Notes under the pieces: model-generated
Told to the model about the DNA's origin: nothing
Databases searched by the model: none
What the model saw: the letters and a program-made list of their open reading frames with translations, nothing else
In this document: one piece after another, positions 9,950-18,620 of the stretch
Layout of the letters: the number at the start of each line of letters is the position of its first letter
Position numbering within the stretch: position 1 is the first letter of the stretch
From: Plantago elongata
Taxonomy: Eukaryota; Streptophyta; Magnoliopsida; Lamiales; Plantaginaceae
Direction of reading: 5' to 3'
NCBI GenBank assembly: GCA_036897095.1
Contig: JAYMSP010002802.1
Span: 1-22,449, forward strand
DNA length: 22,449 nt
Program-made: the position numbers and the translations under genes

Positions 9950-10502
9950 AAATGTCTAGATTGAGATAAAATCAGGCGTACCCCTTGATTTTATTTGTTC
10001 CTTGTGACCCTTCACAATCGATAGGATTATATGTATTGCACAAAGAGGCCAGTTCCCTTTCCAACATAGTGTATCAGCAACCACATTTGCTTTACCTAGG
10101 TGATACTGCAGATCAAAACGATAATCTTCCAATAGTTCCAACCACCTATGTTGTCTCAAATTCAACTCCTTCTGAGTGTATAAGTATTTGAGACTTTTTA
10201 TGATCAGTGCAAATGGTGAATTCTGTCCCATATAAGTAATGCCTCCATTTTTTCAAAGAAAAAACAACTGCTGCCAACTCTAAATCGTGGATGGGATAAT
10301 TTACTTCATACAATTTGAGCTTCCTCGATGCGTACGTGATCACTTTACCATGTTGCATTAGTACAACTCCGAGTCGTTCCTTAGATGCATCACAATAAAC
10401 CACCAAGTTCTCCAATCCTTCTGGTAGAGAAAGTACCGGGGCTATGGTTAATCGTTGTTTCAATTCTCGAAAACTGGCTTTCACAAAATTCATCCCAAAC
10501 AA
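9950..10502 (-). pseudogene. RNase H domain of element C (frameshifted)
   Basis: The first part (10502 to about 10200) reads [68 protein letters not shown] and CTDHK. One frame shift just after CTDHK moves the reading to the frame of 10231-9956: [25 protein letters not shown], then [10 protein letters not shown]. The acidic residues CD, E of DLEL, TD and AD are visible. This is the usual pol RNase H of chromoviruses. No second RNase H is present, in contrast to elements A and B. Confidence 0.85.
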
Positions 10503-11400
10503 ATTTCACTTCCTTCTCAGTGAGTCGAGTAAGAGGCCATGAAATTCTAGAGTAGTTCTGGATGAACCTTCTATAGTACCCTGCCAGACCTGAAGTTTCG
10601 GACTTCTGTTATAGTCTTCGGCCTTTTCCATTCTAAGATTGCTTGTACCTTTGAGGGGTCTACTGCTATCCCTTGTCCGGAGACAATATGTCCGAGGAAG
10701 GCCACTTGCTCCAACCAAAATTCACATTTACTGAACTTTGCATACAATTGTTGTTGTCGTAAGATCTCTAATACCTGGCGCAGATGTATCTGGTGTTCCT
10801 CTACACTTTTCGAGTAAACCAGGATGTTGTCGATGAAGATAACTACAAACCGATCAATTAATGGTTGAAACACGCGGTGCATTAAGTCCATAAATGCATC
10901 TAGTTCATTAGTCAACCCGAAAGGCATCACTGTAAACTCATAGTGACCGTAGCGAGTTCGAAAAGCAGATTTTGGTATGTCAGGGTCTCTTATTCGTAGC
11001 TGATGATACCCTTGTTGGAGTTCAAGCTTTGAAAACACCTTGGCCCCTTGGAGTTGGTCAAATAGATCATCGAGTAAAGGGTATTTATTCTTGACGGTCA
11101 CCTTGTTTAAACTCCCTATAGTCAACGCATAACCAAAGAGTTCCATCTTTTTCTTCACGAACAATGCAGGTGACCTCCATAGAGTTGTGCTAGTGCATAT
11201 AAATCCTTTCTCTAACAACTTTTGTAACTGCTCTCTGAGTTCTTGTAACTCACATGGTGCAATCCGATACGCGGTTTGAGCTATCGGAGATGTTCCAGGA
11301 ATTAATTCGATAGTAAACTCTACCTCACGATGTGGTGGTTTCTCCGTGAGCTCTTTAGGGAATACATCGAAAAATTCAAACACGATTGGCACCTTCCCGA
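10503..11400 (-). pseudogene. Reverse transcriptase of element C, catalytic residues altered
   Basis: RT is read in the 475-codon frame starting at 11998. The motif A region reads [12 protein letters not shown], with Glu where the family has the first catalytic Asp. The motif C region reads FIDNILVYS, with Asn (codon 10826-10828) where the second Asp of the -DD pair is expected. About ten codons before LNKVTVKN (near 11110-11150) are read out of frame between two compensating small indels, so the conserved Arg/Asp-Tyr-Arg segment is lost although the frame stays open. The frame ends at 10571 after a further shift (TITEVRNF), and the rest lies in another frame to about 10505. Confidence 0.87.
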
Positions 11401-11589
11401 GTGTCATTTCATCCATAGGCTTGTTGATAAGGTATGATACGTATCCGTAAGCACCCTTCTTGAGTGCCCTGGTTGCTTTGGCTGTTAATATTAAAGGAAT
11501 ACTTCTAACTCGCCTTCTTCCTTCAAATTTTGTCTCTCTGCCGTCAGTAGTTCGTAACATAACACTTTTCTCGTGACAATCAACTCGAG

Positions 11590-11998
11590 CGCGGTTGATC
11601 CTCAACCAATCCATTCCAATAATTACATCATACTCGTTCATGGGTAGCTCAATAAGGTTGGCATAGAAACTTGCATCGTTAATAATAATTTCACAAGCAA
11701 CATGCGTCGTGTTCGAGACTTCCTTATTTCCTAGGGGGGTGGTTACCTCTAAATCATATGACATAGTCTCCTTAATTGTTTTTCTATTCTCAATAAAGTG
11801 TGGTGCAACAAAGGAATGTGTGGAACCAGTATCAAACAATACTTTAGCTAGTATATCATTTACAAATAGCGTATCTTCCACCACTTCTTCACTTTCATGG
11901 CTCTCTTCTCCAAGAATCGAGAATACTCTTCCAGTCATGTTAGGACGGTTCATCCCTTGCTTCGAATTTTCCTTCCAGAGTGGACATGAAGTGGCCAT
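11590..11998 (-). pseudogene. Aspartic protease of element C
   Basis: Located at about codons 40-130 of the 475-codon frame that begins with ATG at 11998. The active-site segment is [12 protein letters not shown] with Asp at about 11831-11833, followed by [15 protein letters not shown] (near 11610), the second conserved protease block in chromoviruses. DTG is intact. The ATG at 11998 lies inside the zinc knuckle of gag, so it is not a true start. Gag and pol were one frame before the stop at 12056-12058. RT follows after an acidic linker (11400-11590). Confidence 0.85.
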
Positions 11999-12906
11999 GT
12001 GATCCGAACTTCCACACTTTAAACACTTTCCTTGCTCCCTCCAACAATTTTCCTCCTAATGCATACCTCTGTGACAGTAAGTGCACTCTCGTAATTTCAT
12101 TTTTTCCTTTCTCTTTCTGATTTCCATCCTTATTCTCCCTGTATCGCGACGATTTTACACTGTGAGGGCGTGTCCCCTATGCTATGACAGTTTTTTGAAT
12201 TCCTCCAGTTGGACGAGTAAAGTGAGGAGCTACCTTGTCATGCTGCTCTCTACATGAGCCGCAATTCTAACCTCCTCACTGAAGTTCCTCACTATAACAG
12301 AAGCCATTCGATCTTGGATTGAGGGTCTTAAACCCTTGTGAAACATTCGAATTTTATCAGTTTCTTGTGCGATCATGCCCGGAGCGTATCGTGATAGTCG
12401 GTGGAACTCTACTTCATACTAAGCTACTGATTTATTTCCTCGACTCAATCTCATAAACTCTTCCTAATGTTTCTCCTTGATTTCAGGGGTACAAAGTGAT
12501 TTTGAAACTCAGTGAGAAAATTCTCCCAAGTCTTAGAGGTCTTATCTCTTTCCTAGCAGTTAAGTACTGCCTTCCACCACTCATGGGCGGCACTTTCCAT
12601 CCTATGTGCAACCAACCTCAACTTCTGCTCATCCTCGTAATCAAGAACACTAAATAGTTTCTCCATGGCATTAACCCACAGTTCAACTTTCTCATCATCC
12701 ACGTGTTCGTGAAATTCAGGCGGGTAAAATCGGAGGAATCGCTCTAATATTCGGTCATAACCTTCGGTACTTGGGTGGTTCCTTTGTTGTTGATCCGCCA
12801 GTTCATTTTGCCTTCTGGGAATACCGCATGACATGTTGCATAGCTTGCGCAGCTACATTATTTTGGGTGAAGTTGGTGGAGGGTTCGATGACTCACGGTT
12901 ATCCAT
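11999..12906 (-). pseudogene. gag: gag of element C (broken by stops)
   Basis: The start is ATG at 12904-12906 (MDNRESSNPPPTSPK), in frame with the 93-codon open stretch at 12834-12553. A TAG near 12852-12855 cuts the leader. The capsid part has RFYPPEF, W-V-N-A-M-E-K-L-F, DEQKLRL and AAHEWWKAV, and then a stop at 12553. Homology goes on past the stop (KTWENFLTEFQNHFVPL). Two zinc knuckles of C-X2-C-X4-H-X4-C form lie at about 12085-12050 and 12030-11990. The first has TAG at 12056-12058 inside it. Several frame changes lie between 12150 and 12480. Protease follows directly. Confidence 0.82.
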
Positions 12907-13216
12907 CTGCGTGCGTTATCATCATTTTTACTTTATCGCGTTGCTAACACATAGATTTGAATTACTTAATTCTAGTTAATAACAATTGAACATAAATTCA
13001 AGCATCACATAATCAACCGATTCACATAGTCACAAAATCATAGTCGATTACATAGTCACATAATCATATAGTCATAATTTCCATCTTAAGTGTCTGGCAT
13101 GATGCAAAATGCCTACTCCTAGAATTCTACTACGCGACAACTACACCTAGAGTACTATCATCATGCCGATTCATACATAACAAAACACATAAGATGATGC
13201 CAAGTTAGACCCTAGT
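12907..13216. other. Leader between the extra frame and gag of element C
   Basis: This stretch is AT-rich and has no gene. Near 13015-13075 there is a loose repeated pattern (catagtcaca and relatives). It is part of the internal region of C. Confidence 0.5.
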
Positions 13217-13710
13217 TCTTCAGTCAGTGTTCTCCTCGTCATCATCCGAGATATTGATGACCTGGCACTCAGGATCAAACTGAGCATGAGGAGGAACAAC
13301 CGGTGGGGCCGCAGGGAGAATCACGGGAGCTGGAGCTCCCTGAAAGATCTCAAGAAGTGCATGTCACATCTGATCATAAAACTGAACCAATTGGCCCAGG
13401 TGAGCATAGACCTGGACCACCTCCTGGAGAGACTGGTCCCGCTGGTGAGTAGCTAGCTGAGCAATGTCGATAAGATGTTGTACCTGGGCCTCCCTCACCT
13501 ACACTTGATGAGTAAGCTGACAGATATGATCCTCCAAGTAAGTGATGAGAGTGTCATGGTACGCTATGTGCTGCATATAATGGTAATGTCCTGGAAGCGG
13601 TGATAACGGGGATCCAGGAACAGACGAGTCATCTTGAGACTCCGAGGGGTAGAGGTGACCCGGAACGAGACGATGTATAAAAGAATTTAATGTTAGTACA
13701 TCTATATACA
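13217..13710 (-). pseudogene. Decayed extra reading frame upstream of gag in element C, function unknown
   Basis: On the - strand one frame stays readable for about 164 codons with only two internal stops (TAG after CQLTHQV near 13500, TGA after QFYDQM near 13363), and ends in TGA at 13217-13219. Both stops can be explained by a single C-to-T change (CAG to TAG, CGA to TGA). The peptide has a Ser/Pro-rich start (SESQDDSSVPGSPLSPLPG), a Gln/His-rich middle that looks helical (REAQVQHLIDIAQLATHQ), a Pro/Ala-rich stretch (APAPVILPAAPPVVPP) and an acidic end (VINISDDDEENTD). No ATG is present near its start. TACTAAC at about 13690 followed by a pyrimidine-rich stretch could mark an intron end. 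I do not recognise the family. Confidence 0.5.
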
Positions 13711-13802
13711 GTTAGCTCAATTAGGAAAATAAGGCGAAAATAAAGGACAAAACACGTATGCATAATACAAGTTAGTACCGTAATAGTATCCTAAGTTAAG
13801 CG

Positions 13803-13939
13803 TTATTGTTGTTGTTGTGGCTGCTGCTGATGTTGTTGCTGTTGTTGATGTTGTTGTTGTTGTTAATGTTGTTGCTTTTGTTCTTCTTCTTCTTCTTCTT
13901 CTTCTTCTTCTTCTTCTTCTTGATGTTGCTGCTGCTGCT

Positions 13940-13992
<53 letters not shown>

Positions 13993-14028
13993 CATCATCA
14001 TTATTATTATTATTATTATTATTAGAAT
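13803..14028. repeat. Compound trinucleotide microsatellite in the leader of element C
   Basis: In + orientation there are (TTG)n with TGC variants (13803-13880), about 13 pure TTC units (13881-13921), a few TGC units (to about 13940), then TTA/ATT units (13942-14024) interrupted by ATC-ATC-ATC. It lies between the primer-binding site and gag, so it is transcribed leader on the - strand. Long open frames over it (poly-Leu, poly-Ile) are artefacts of the repeat. Confidence 0.95.
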
Positions 14029-14131
14029 TTTATTGATTTGAATAACCAAATCATATTCATGGTAATCCCATCCCTAAGGTACCCACAGATAGAGGATCTT
14101 ATCCTGGTGTAGCACGGTCGTTGTTCACCGA
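14029..14131. other. Leader of element C next to the primer-binding site
   Basis: About 100 bp of non-coding leader lie between the microsatellite and the primer-binding site. I see no further feature. Confidence 0.5.
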
Positions 14132-14143
14132 GCTCTGATATCA
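14132..14143 (-). other. Primer-binding site of element C (initiator Met tRNA type)
   Basis: On the - strand it reads TGATATCAGAGC, two bases from the LTR end. The standard site complementary to the 3' end of plant initiator Met tRNA is TGGTATCAGAGC, so there is one mismatch (G to A). The place and spacing are as expected for minus-strand priming. Confidence 0.88.
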
Positions 14144-14145
14144 CT

Positions 14146-15280
14146 TGTAACACCCCGATTCCAAGAATACAACAAAGTCGTAACAAGGATCAAGTTGATA
14201 TAATTAAAATAAAAGTATTAGGATTATATGCAGAACAAAATGTTATTACAAAAGCCGAATAGATACTAGTCTGGAAACATCGTTCATGGATACCAAAAAG
14301 CTAGTCATAATTATAGGTAACATTCGTTGAGATAAACTTCAAAACTCCACGCATACTTCTTTTTGTGTCGGCTGGCCCTTATCCAGCTAATCATCAAATA
14401 ATGCCCCAAATCTAGGTTCATTTGAAAAGAAATTTAAAATGGGGTGAGCCAGAAGAGCTCAGTGGGTTTTAGGGTGGGATCCAGACCATTAATATATATT
14501 AGTACTATTTATTTTCTTATTCCATTTCATTTTCACAACTTATCTTTTGCATTGACTGGGCGATTTCGATTATGAACATAGATTTATTAACTAATCGGAT
14601 TTTATTCACAACAACTCAACAATTCAATCGTGATAGTTAGTCATCTAGAGGTGGCCTTTATGGACTCGATAAGTGGCTCCCACTACACGGGGCGTTAGCG
14701 CACTTCGCTCCATAGGGCACTTAGCGACTAACCTAATTCTTAATAAGGACTCTTTTTTACGCGAGGTTGCCGCCCTCCTCTAAATCTCTTTTACGCAAGA
14801 TTGTCACACTCGTCTGAATCTCTTTTTACACGAGGTTGTCACCCTCGTCTGAATCTCTTTTTACGCGAGGTTGTCACCCTTGTCTGAATATCTTTTTAAG
14901 CGAGGTTGTCACCTTCGTCTGAATCTCTTTTTAGCGAGATTGTCACTCTCGATATTTCTTTCAGGTATTCATATTTTTTTTAGTTTTCTTTGAATAATTA
15001 TTTATTTCATTTTTGTAAGTTCATGGGTAGTTATATGAAGTATCTTCATTTCCTATTAGTTACTTATTATTCTTGTTAATAAAGAAGATTAACTTAAGTT
15101 ATATCCTCTTGATCTTAGTTAACATCCTACCCTTGTAGGAAGTACTTCATATATATGCCTATAGTTCATTATTCACTTTGTTCTTGAGTTTATTTTAGGT
15201 CCATTCACTCTTCACCTATGTCACAAATTTACATTCTCATTCTCTTGTAAATTTAAGTTTGGGCAGATTACCAATCTTAG
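14146..15280 (-). repeat. 5' LTR of element C, truncated (promoter part missing)
   Basis: It matches 6099-7163 from TGTAACACCCCGATTCC to gggcagattaccaatcttag. Beyond 15280 the similarity stops. In LTR orientation the retained piece is the downstream part. The first roughly 1.3 kb, with the TATA box, are gone. It contains the 35-bp tandem repeat in about six copies. Differences from the other LTR are mainly single-base changes plus the repeat number. Confidence 0.88.
14749..14951. repeat. 35-bp tandem repeat in the 5' LTR of C (about 6 copies)
   Basis: This is the same unit as at 6701-6834 but with about six copies, and the copies differ more from each other (for example gcaagattg and acacgaggttg). 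The last copy again ends in a shortened unit followed by tcgatatttc, so the outer copies correspond and the inner number has changed. Confidence 0.85.
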
Positions 15281-15599
15281 GTAATAAAATACTTTTAGTG
15301 CTATAATTCACCCTGAAAGTCTTACATCACATTTTTCCATTGTGGTTCAGTGTCTTATCTTTCCAATGACTACTCATAGGGATAATTATGACTGGTATTA
15401 TAGTCACAATGATTTTTCTAAGTTAAACACTCCTACAGTTAGCAATAATAGAAATTTAATTATAAAATATTCATTACAACACTAAATATTCCAAAGTTAA
15501 AGGGAAAGGTTAGACAATTCAAATTTCTCCAAGTTTACAGAATATAAAGTAAATTAATTCGGGGTATGGTACTGAAATGTAGGATTTTGTAACAAACTC
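15281..15599. other. AT-rich region upstream of the + strand open frame
   Basis: There is no gene here, and no similarity to the LTRs of A, B or C was found by eye. tataaaat at 15461-15468 could be a TATA box for the + strand frame, but the region is AT-rich and such matches are common. Part of an upstream exon could be hidden here, since the open frame begins without an ATG. Confidence 0.4.
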
Positions 15600-16361
15600 T
15601 TGATTTTTCGCTATCAAAACTACAAGAAGAAGTATCAAAATGTGTCCTCGGAGATGAGGAAGTTGGTCAAGAACCGAAATGACCTAGCGCATGATCTGGC
15701 TAGTGTCTGGACTGACTACAAAGTGCTTGAGAAAGGTCTGGCAGGCTTCCTGGAGCTAACCCGAAGCTTCAAAGATCAAATGCTCCTCAATCTCCGAAAG
15801 ACTCGGACTGAAGTTGTTCGGGACTTCCTGTCTTCTACCTCCTACAAGTTCTATCTCCAAAGCACTGGTAACGATGCTCGGAGCGAGAGCTTCAAGGGTG
15901 CCATAGGAAAGCTCCAACTGAAGGGGCTGATTCCAGATGACTACGATCCGAAGACCGAGGGCTTAAGTGCTTATAACAATCCGGATGGAACTCGTTTCAC
16001 TGGAGAGCTCTTGGATGATGTGGAGCTAATGAAGAATGAGTTTGTGGAGTTGGTGGCCTCGGAGACGGCTAATCTGAAGTTCAACCAAGGGGGTCCTTTC
16101 CCTGCGGAGTTTGTGCCCGACACGCTACTGCAACACGTCTTGGTCCCTCTTGAGTCCTATCCTGAGCATAATCGGGACTGGCTGACAATTCCGGCTACAA
16201 TCATTAGACATCCAGAGCTGGACTTGATGGAAGAGGCCTCGAAGTATGTGGAAGAGATGAGGAAGAAGCACGAAGCTGAGAAAGCCAAGAAGGCTATCGG
16301 AGAGGGGACTTCAAGCCCCGGAGTGAAGAATCAAGTGAAGGCGGAGTATGCTCCGTTATAA
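15600..16361 (+). CDS. Unbroken open frame antisense to element B, function unknown (Tat-type antisense extra frame)
   Basis: The frame is open for 253 codons. It begins just after a stop (15573-15575) with no ATG in the first part. The first ATG is at 15654 and gives 235 codons. An upstream exon joined near 15620 (AG before aagaag) is possible. The stop is TAA at 16359-16361. The peptide is hydrophilic. The N-terminal third looks helical or coiled coil (YKKKYQNVSSEMRKLVKNRN), the middle has KLQLKGLIPDDYDPKTEG and PDGTRFTGELLDDVELMKNE, and the C-terminal end is Lys/Glu-rich (EEMRKKHEAEKAKKA). No known enzyme motif is visible. It points toward integrase of B, as the antisense extra frames known in some Tat elements do. 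I infer it belongs to B. A captured host gene fragment is the alternative. Confidence 0.6.
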   Translation: MIFRYQNYKKKYQNVSSEMRKLVKNRNDLAHDLASVWTDYKVLEKGLAGFLELTRSFKDQMLLNLRKTRTEVVRDFLSSTSYKFYLQSTGNDARSESFKGAIGKLQLKGLIPDDYDPKTEGLSAYNNPDGTRFTGELLDDVELMKNEFVELVASETANLKFNQGGPFPAEFVPDTLLQHVLVPLESYPEHNRDWLTIPATIIRHPELDLMEEASKYVEEMRKKHEAEKAKKAIGEGTSSPGVKNQVKAEYAPL

Positions 16362-16886
16362 GTGTACGCTCTTCAGACCTTAAGATAATTTATTTTCTTG
16401 CACCGTTCCGTTTTCACCCGGATTCTTTTCAATTTCCTGCTTTACTTTGGATAATGCTCGCTGATGGTGTGGCATCGGCCCTCCAACTGGATTGTCTAAC
16501 TTTGTGGTGAATGCTCATTATTTATTTGCAATTCTTGCTTGCTCGGAACAAATGTTGTATGTTTTATTCGGATGTTTATATGTAGCTCATTTTCATGCGA
16601 ATTGTGATTTTCTCTTTTATCTTCTTCAAGTAATTTTTATTCGGATGTTTGTATGATATATTCAAATGTTAATGATTTGTGTAATTGCTTTAACAATCAT
16701 TTATTGGTTCGGAATATATCATACCCGAAACTCTTTATCCGAGGAGAAATATGTATTCAGAAGTAAAGAGACCAATTCTTGAAAAAGATAGTCGTTGTAT
16801 TGATTTGACATAAACACAATTAAAAACGGCGGGTCAAAATGACCTTTGGAACAACTTTGGACAAAATAGAAATGATCAACAACATC
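16362..16886. other. Non-coding region between the antisense frame and integrase of B
   Basis: These 525 bp contain no gene. They are the shared 3' region of two converging reading frames. A short direct repeat (ttattcggatgttt near 16564 and 16638) is visible. No clear polyadenylation signal stands out. Confidence 0.5.
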
Positions 16887-17960
16887 CTAAGCATAAAACT
16901 TTTGCAAATTTCTCGTATTCCAGGTTCTCTTGAGTACTCTTCCTTCAAGGTCTTCCAGCTTATAGCTCCCATTGTTCCTTACCCCAATGATCTTATAGGG
17001 CCCTTCCCACTTAGGTTTAAGTTTGCCCAAGTAGCTAAGGATATCCCCCTCCATAAGACCAAGTCTCCAATTTTGAGGTCCTTGTTGCACATGTTCTTGT
17101 TGTAGGCTCGGGCGATGGAAGTATGATATCTAAGGACATGAGCCATACAAGAATTCCTCTTATCCTCCAGGAGCTCAAGATCATAGATCCGAGCCGCCTC
17201 ATTTTCCTCACGCTGATATTGCCGGATTCTTTGAGTTACCTCTAAGGGGATGATTGCCTCAGATCCATAAAATAATGAGAAAGGGGTTTCCTGGGTTGCA
17301 GTTCATGGAGTGGTCCGATGTGCCCAGAGTACACCATCCAAATATTCGACCCAACTCCATTAGAAAGTTTTGAGTCTTCTCTCCAGGATCTTCACAATGG
17401 TTCGGTTGGTAGCCACTGCCTCGGCTTCAACCCACTTCATGAAGTATTCTACAGCTACAATAAGGAATTTCTTTTGTTGGGCTCCCCGAGGAAAAGGTCC
17501 CACAATGGCAATGCCCCCACTGATCGAATGGGCAAGAGATGATTGATGGAATCATCCGATTGCTGGCCCTATGAGGGATGTTGGCATAGAATTGGCAATC
17601 ATTGCAGGTTAGGGTGAAGTTAGTCGAGTCCTTGTTAATTATTGACCAGTAGTAGCCCTGTCGGATAATCTTTTGTGCCAAAGTCCTCCCTCCGGAATGG
17701 CTACCACAACTTTCACTGTGTATCTCTTCCAAAACAGTCTGGGCTTCTTGTGGTCCGAGGCAGCGCAAATGGGTTCCGTTGAAGGATCTCTTGTAAAGGT
17801 CACCTTTGAGTAGGAAGTACCAGGGTGCTCGGTATTGAACCCTTCGGGCCTCTACAGGATCCGAAGGTAATATATCATTCTGAAGATATGCTAGAATATC
17901 GGTCATCCAAGTTCTTTCCGAGTCTAAATGATATACTAGGAATCCTTGACCCTAAAGAGA
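16887..17960 (-). pseudogene. Integrase of element B, core partly deleted
   Basis: The N-terminal zinc-binding part at about 17660-17820 has HSESCGSHSGG and CNDC. The core start is at about 17520 (CPFDQWG), after which the frame changes. The homology continues (KKFLIVAVEY-like, KWVEAEAVATNRTIVKIL) to about 17385 and then jumps near 17378 to RLKTF, a stop, and VLWAHRTTP (about 17320). The family normally has about 60 or more residues between these points, with the second Asp and the Glu of the catalytic triad. These are missing. A TGA follows TTP near 17308. The C-terminal part (17090-16887) has GKLKPKWEGPYKIIGV and ends FYA plus TAG at 16887-16889, with a frame change near 17050. Confidence 0.85.
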
Positions 17961-18620
17961 AGATGTTCGGAGAATCAACAAGATGATATTCCTCGTGTCC
18001 AAAGCTCCGGATGCAGAGGCAAATTTGGCAAGAGAATTCGCCTTCTCGTTACACGACCTATCGAACCTCTCAAGAGAAAACTCCTCAAAATTCAACACAT
18101 TTTCTTTGAGCTTCTCTAAGTACAGAACCTCTTGTGCAATAGGAGGAGCCTTGAGTCCAAATGGCATTACCTTGAAGCAATAGACTCCTCCTACCGCAAA
18201 GAAGGTTGTCTTCGGGACATCCTCTTGTGCCATCTGAATCTGATAGAAGCCTTGATAGGCATCCATAAAGCTTAGCAAAGCACATCCGACTGTAGAGTCC
18301 ACCAGCTGATCAATCCGAGGTAAGGGGTACAGATCTTTCGGACAAAACTTGTTGAGCCGAGTAAAATCATTACACATCCGCCAATTTCCCGGAGAATTCT
18401 CGACTAAGACAACATTACACACCCAATCTGAATATCTGACCTCCTGAATGTGTCCGTCTTTCAGTAGCCTATCTACTTCTACAACAATGATAACATCTTC
18501 GATCAGACCAAAATCCTTCCTCTTTTGTCAGATATGCTTGACCGTGGGATCCATGTTCAAACGGTGAACAGCTACCCTCGGGTCTATCCCTCGGGGGTCA
18601 TCCGTACTCCAAGAAAAGAT
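17952..18620 (-). pseudogene. RT of element B fused in frame to the end of the second RNase H
   Basis: RT begins near 18620 (DIFSWST) and has NMDPTVKHI, a TGA at 18528-18530 where element A has CGA, NWRMCNDFTRLNKFCPKD, FMDAYQGFYQI with its Asp, and VMPFGLK (near 18157). Here the sequence jumps, through about 20 bases unrelated to A (gctcctcctattgcacaaga), to YLEKLKENVLNFEEFSLERF and NSLAKFAS, the end of the second RNase H. The YVDD region, thumb, pol RNase H and first half of the second RNase H (about 1.35 kb in A) are gone. The frame stays open for 156 codons across the join. A stop follows at 17952. Confidence 0.88.

Larger units (their letters stand above)
6099..15280 (-). mobile_element. 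Element C: Tekay/Del-like chromovirus (Ty3/gypsy) with truncated 5' LTR
   Basis: On the - strand the order is 5' LTR fragment (14146-15280), primer-binding site, leader with microsatellite, extra frame, gag, protease-RT, RNase H, integrase, chromodomain, polypurine tract and 3' LTR (6099-8492). The chromodomain at the end of integrase and the Met-type primer site identify a chromovirus. The long LTR and the sequence style suggest the Tekay/Del group. The two LTR copies differ at roughly one base in ten by eye, so the insertion is old. The element carries many stops and frameshifts and cannot be autonomous. Confidence 0.92.

Noticed and set aside
13717..14049. Long open frames on both strands with poly-Ile, poly-Leu, poly-Arg or poly-Val stretches
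   Set aside because: They are products of the trinucleotide microsatellite, with no other protein-like sequence.
14127..14150. A tRNA gene suggested by the Met-tRNA-like sequence
   Set aside because: Only the 12-base primer-binding site is present, next to the LTR, with no tRNA body.
15281..15599. 3' LTR of element B, or the missing part of the LTR of C
   Set aside because: No similarity to either LTR could be seen by eye in either orientation.
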